Of a DNA stretch of 64,000 bases, positions 61,567-64,000 are shown in pieces. Source of the DNA: Scytalidium lignicola (Eukaryota; Ascomycota; Leotiomycetes). The stretch spans positions 1 through 64,000 of the forward strand of contig NCSJ02000012.1 of NCBI GenBank assembly GCA_002812745.2, written 5' to 3'. The notes under the pieces were generated by a model, which saw only the letters and a list, made by a program, of their open reading frames with translations, had not been told where the DNA came from and did not search any database. The translations under genes were made by a program, and so were the position numbers. The stretch's first letter is position 1; each line of letters begins with the position of its first letter.

Positions 61567-62283
61567 TCATCTCTTCTTCTTCGTAACCTTAGTAAATCCA
61601 TCCTCATCCACCTCAGGTTCAACTTTCTCCCTCGGCGCCCTAACTAACGCAGGTGCCTCGTCCATAACCACATCTCCATCTCCATCCTCATCATCACTCC
61701 CACTCTCTTCGCTATCCCAGTCTGTCTCCCTCCCCTCATCATCCTGTCCTTTCCTAAAAACCCCAGCAATCGCAGCTCCAGAATCCTTCCCTTTGCCAGC
61801 CCCTTTAGCCAGCCACCTCTCCCTCAACTTCTCCACCCCGGTCGTGTTGCCCTTCTGTAAAACATCTTTTCTTATCCTCAAAATATCATCTGCCACCTCC
61901 GCCGCACTCCCATCGTCAACCACAACTTCAAACTCGTCACTCATGGCTTGTATTAAAACTTCTTCAACATCAATTTCATCGGTCTCTGGGTCATTTTCAA
62001 AGAGTAGGACGATTTCACCGGCGAGCCAGTCCCGCTTGTCGGCGCTGTCGGGANCGCCCCAGTTATTTGTAACGGAGAGGCTGAGGGCGGGCCATAGGTG
62101 GAGGAGGAGCGAAACACCTTGTTCGAAGCTTGCTTGGAGGGCTTCTGTTGATTTTGGCATTTGTGTTAGTTTTCTGAAAGTAAAAGATAATTGGAGATGT
62201 AGGATGGAAGATGAATGGAACGGACCTGGTGTCAATGTTGTTGATCCTTTAATTGTCCCTGTTGATGGAACAGAAGTCGCCAT
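61567..62283 (-). CDS. TSR2: TSR2, pre-rRNA processing and Rps26 escortin
   Basis: Preferred model has two exons on the minus strand, 62226-62283 and 61567-62144, giving 211 residues. The spliced start reads STTLTPEALQASFEQGV, a natural TSR2 beginning. The WGG domain is HLWPALSLSVTNNWG, an N-containing codon at 62054 where Gly is expected, then PDSADKRDWLAGEIV. The C-terminal part is acidic (SDDEDGDGDVVMDE) and ends with a Lys/Arg-rich FTKVTKKKR. TSR2 releases Rps26 from its importin and delivers it to the pre-40S ribosome. The 81-nt intron is a multiple of three and has no stop, so the unspliced frame (238 residues) is also open. The intron has a CTAAC branch site 19-20 nt before its acceptor. 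Confidence 0.92.
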   Translation of the reverse strand: MATSVPSTGTIKGSTTLTPGPFHSSSILHLQLSFTFRKLTQMPKSTEALQASFEQGVSLLLHLWPALSLSVTNNWGXPDSADKRDWLAGEIVLLFENDPETDEIDVEEVLIQAMSDEFEVVVDDGSAAEVADDILRIRKDVLQKGNTTGVEKLRERWLAKGAGKGKDSGAAIAGVFRKGQDDEGRETDWDSEESGSDDEDGDGDVVMDEAPALVRAPREKVEPEVDEDGFTKVTKKKR

Positions 62284-63004
62284 TTTTTTCGTGAAGGCGA
62301 TTTCTGTATGAGGTTCTTGAGTTTGGGNAAAAAAAACGGAAATACCCCTCGTTAATTTTTGNTTTTTTTAATGAAGCAAAAAATGGTTCGGCTGGGTCAA
62401 TCCAAGTCGCAAAAACAAAATAGAATGTTTTGTACTCTTCTAAATAGCTGGACATCCCCAGATTCTAAATATATACCCCTTTCTTAACTATAATTTAATG
62501 AAGTTGAAAACATAACTATATTACGAATATCAGATTTCAATCTAGGCGGGGTTGATATTGTGTTGTGCCTGAAAATTTGGGCTGCGACTTTGTGCGCTTG
62601 GCAGGTGCCATGACGTATCGCGCCGGGATCATCGCTCCCCCTTTGGCATGTGTACAATTGCTTCTACTTACTTTGGCTGCTGGAGAGGGGATCTCTAACT
62701 AAGTTCCCCCCCTTCTCCTCTTCTATTCTTCTTCTCTCTTTAATATCACATTTATCAATTGACTGGCGTCATTCCTTTATTATATACCCTGGGCCTAGAT
62801 TGCACTTTATTGTTCATTTGTCGTTAATGTTTAGTGCTTTGAGACTTGTACCCTTAGGTGGTTGATACATTCGGAGACTTCAGCAGTGGGAAATTCGGGT
62901 CCTTCGGGTTCATTGAGAGCTTTGTACTAGATGAAGCGTATATGAAACCCTAGGAGATTTATTGTTCTTGATATACACCAAGGTTGCCCCAAAAATTATC
63001 CATC
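62284..63004. other. Divergent promoter between TSR2 and the alpha/beta hydrolase
   Basis: 721 bp, AT-rich, with Ns beside A- and T-runs at 62328 and 62362. No gene supported. Confidence 0.55.
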
Positions 63005-64000
63005 ATGGTCTTCAATACTGCCACTATTGGCACCGCCGTTACACCAGCAGTGGTGTCGACCTTCTTTTCTCATGTAAGTTCACAAGGAGATACGTATTCA
63101 AGTGTTCAAAGGTGATAAGTGTGTTAATACTATCCAGTATCTGAATCGCAAGTCCCGGGCGAACAAACCGACTGCTCGCATATCCTACGACGAAGGCCTA
63201 CATCTGATCCGCAAGTTTATGTTATATGCCTCCAACCATACTGTCGAAGAGATACAGCGCTTCACTTCCCAATGGGTCCCGCATCCACGCTGGGTGAAAG
63301 TTGAGGAGGTGAAAATCGCCGACCAGTATATCCTTGAGGCTGCTGAACACTTGACTGCACAGCTGGGCCAACATGGAATCGATGAGGTCGGCGGCAGAAC
63401 CTGGTGGCAGTGGCGTCGGCCCGGGAGTGAGCTCAAAGCCGAATGGATTGAGATGAGAGCCGAATATGATGAGCGGAAGCGGATTGGTGGAGAGTGTAAG
63501 AGGGTTATGCTCTATGTGCATGGTGGTGCCTATTTCTTCGGGAGCGTGGACGAGCATCGCTATCAGCTGCAGAGACACGCACGGAAATTGAGTGCTAGGG
63601 TTTTTGCTCCACGATATCGACTAGCCCCCCAATTTCCTTTCCCTTGCGGGTTGCATGATTGCATAGCTGCTTATCTGCATCTCCTAAGCATTCAGGATCC
63701 TACGACTATTATTTTGGCTGGAGATTCCGCTGGAGGAGGAATGGTTTTGAGGTGCGTCTTGACTTGATTTTCTTTGCCGAGCATTTCTGCTAACGCATGA
63801 GAAGTATTCTGGTTACTCTACGTGATAGAGGCATTCCGTTACCAGCAGGGGCCATCCTTATTTCACCTTGGGTTGATCTCACGCATTCATTCCCTAGTGT
63901 TGGAGAAGAAAATCCATTAGATTATATCCCCCCCGCCGGTTTTCACCAGCGTCCATCTCCAGCATGGCCTCCACCGAATGCAGACGATATGTTAGCTATA
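63005..64000 (+). CDS. Alpha/beta hydrolase fold-3 (HSL/GDXG-family) esterase, 3'-truncated by the window
   Basis: Three exons so far: 63005-63073, 63138-63751 and 63806 onward, running off the window end. The oxyanion-hole motif is MLYVHGGAYFFGS and the nucleophile motif is LAGDSAGGGM (GDSAGG), both diagnostic of the hormone-sensitive-lipase-like family. The region after the second intron reads ILVTLRDRGIPLPAGAILIS and PWVDLTHSFPS, normal for this family; the Asp and His of the triad lie beyond the window. The N-terminal 23 residues are weakly hydrophobic and may anchor the protein. The substrate is an unknown ester or lipid. The second acceptor follows a CTAAC branch site. Confidence 0.9.

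Overview
The window is nuclear DNA from a filamentous ascomycete. Genes carry many short GT-AG introns (about 45-120 nt) with CTAAC-type branch sites. The set includes fungal-only families: Zn2Cys6 and DUF3425/bZIP regulators, Tco89, a fungal YAP1 with two cysteine-rich domains, and DAL5-type permeases. Protein sequences and TE remnants look most like Leotiomycetes, probably Sclerotiniaceae (Botrytis/Sclerotinia); this is inferred from remembered family resemblance, not a search. Isolated N characters sit beside homopolymers and two genes have single-base frame breaks in homopolymers, which suggests a flowgram-type (454/Ion) assembly.

Layout. 1-6.6 kb is accessory: a small secreted protein (1745-2578), then an AT-rich, stop-riddled TE graveyard with a CxxC coiled-coil pseudogene, a solo-LTR-like repeat and a pogo/Fot1-type transposase relic. 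6.6-18.9 kb is a compact accessory metabolic block: dienelactone hydrolase, SDR, 12-TM-type MFS transporter, family-1 glycosyltransferase, Zn2Cys6 regulator and a 12-exon DAL5-family permease. A second SDR (20.7-21.8 kb) and a bZIP/DUF3425 protein (22.4-23.2 kb) follow, separated by AT-rich non-coding DNA.

From 24.3 kb onward the content is housekeeping: PEP carboxykinase, Tco89 (TORC1), PAN2 deadenylase, a UBC8/GID-type E2, ketopantoate hydroxymethyltransferase, ATG12, ICP55 peptidase and DBF4. A gene-free 6 kb stretch (43.1-49.0 kb) leads into an STK32/YANK-like kinase. Then come YAP1, a BSD-domain protein, TSR2, and the 5' part of an alpha/beta hydrolase cut by the window end.

The most unusual observation is gene structure. 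The UBC8-like gene appears to need exons of 8 nt, 3 nt and possibly 1 nt; PEP carboxykinase, the DAL5 permease and the MFS gene contain 13-, 14- and 15-nt internal exons; PAN2 has a GC-AG intron; and TSR2 has a stop-free intron divisible by three. All exon models were made by hand from splice signals, phase and family similarity, and none is confirmed by transcripts. Long intergenic regions are also peppered with TACTGTACAGTA-type palindromes.
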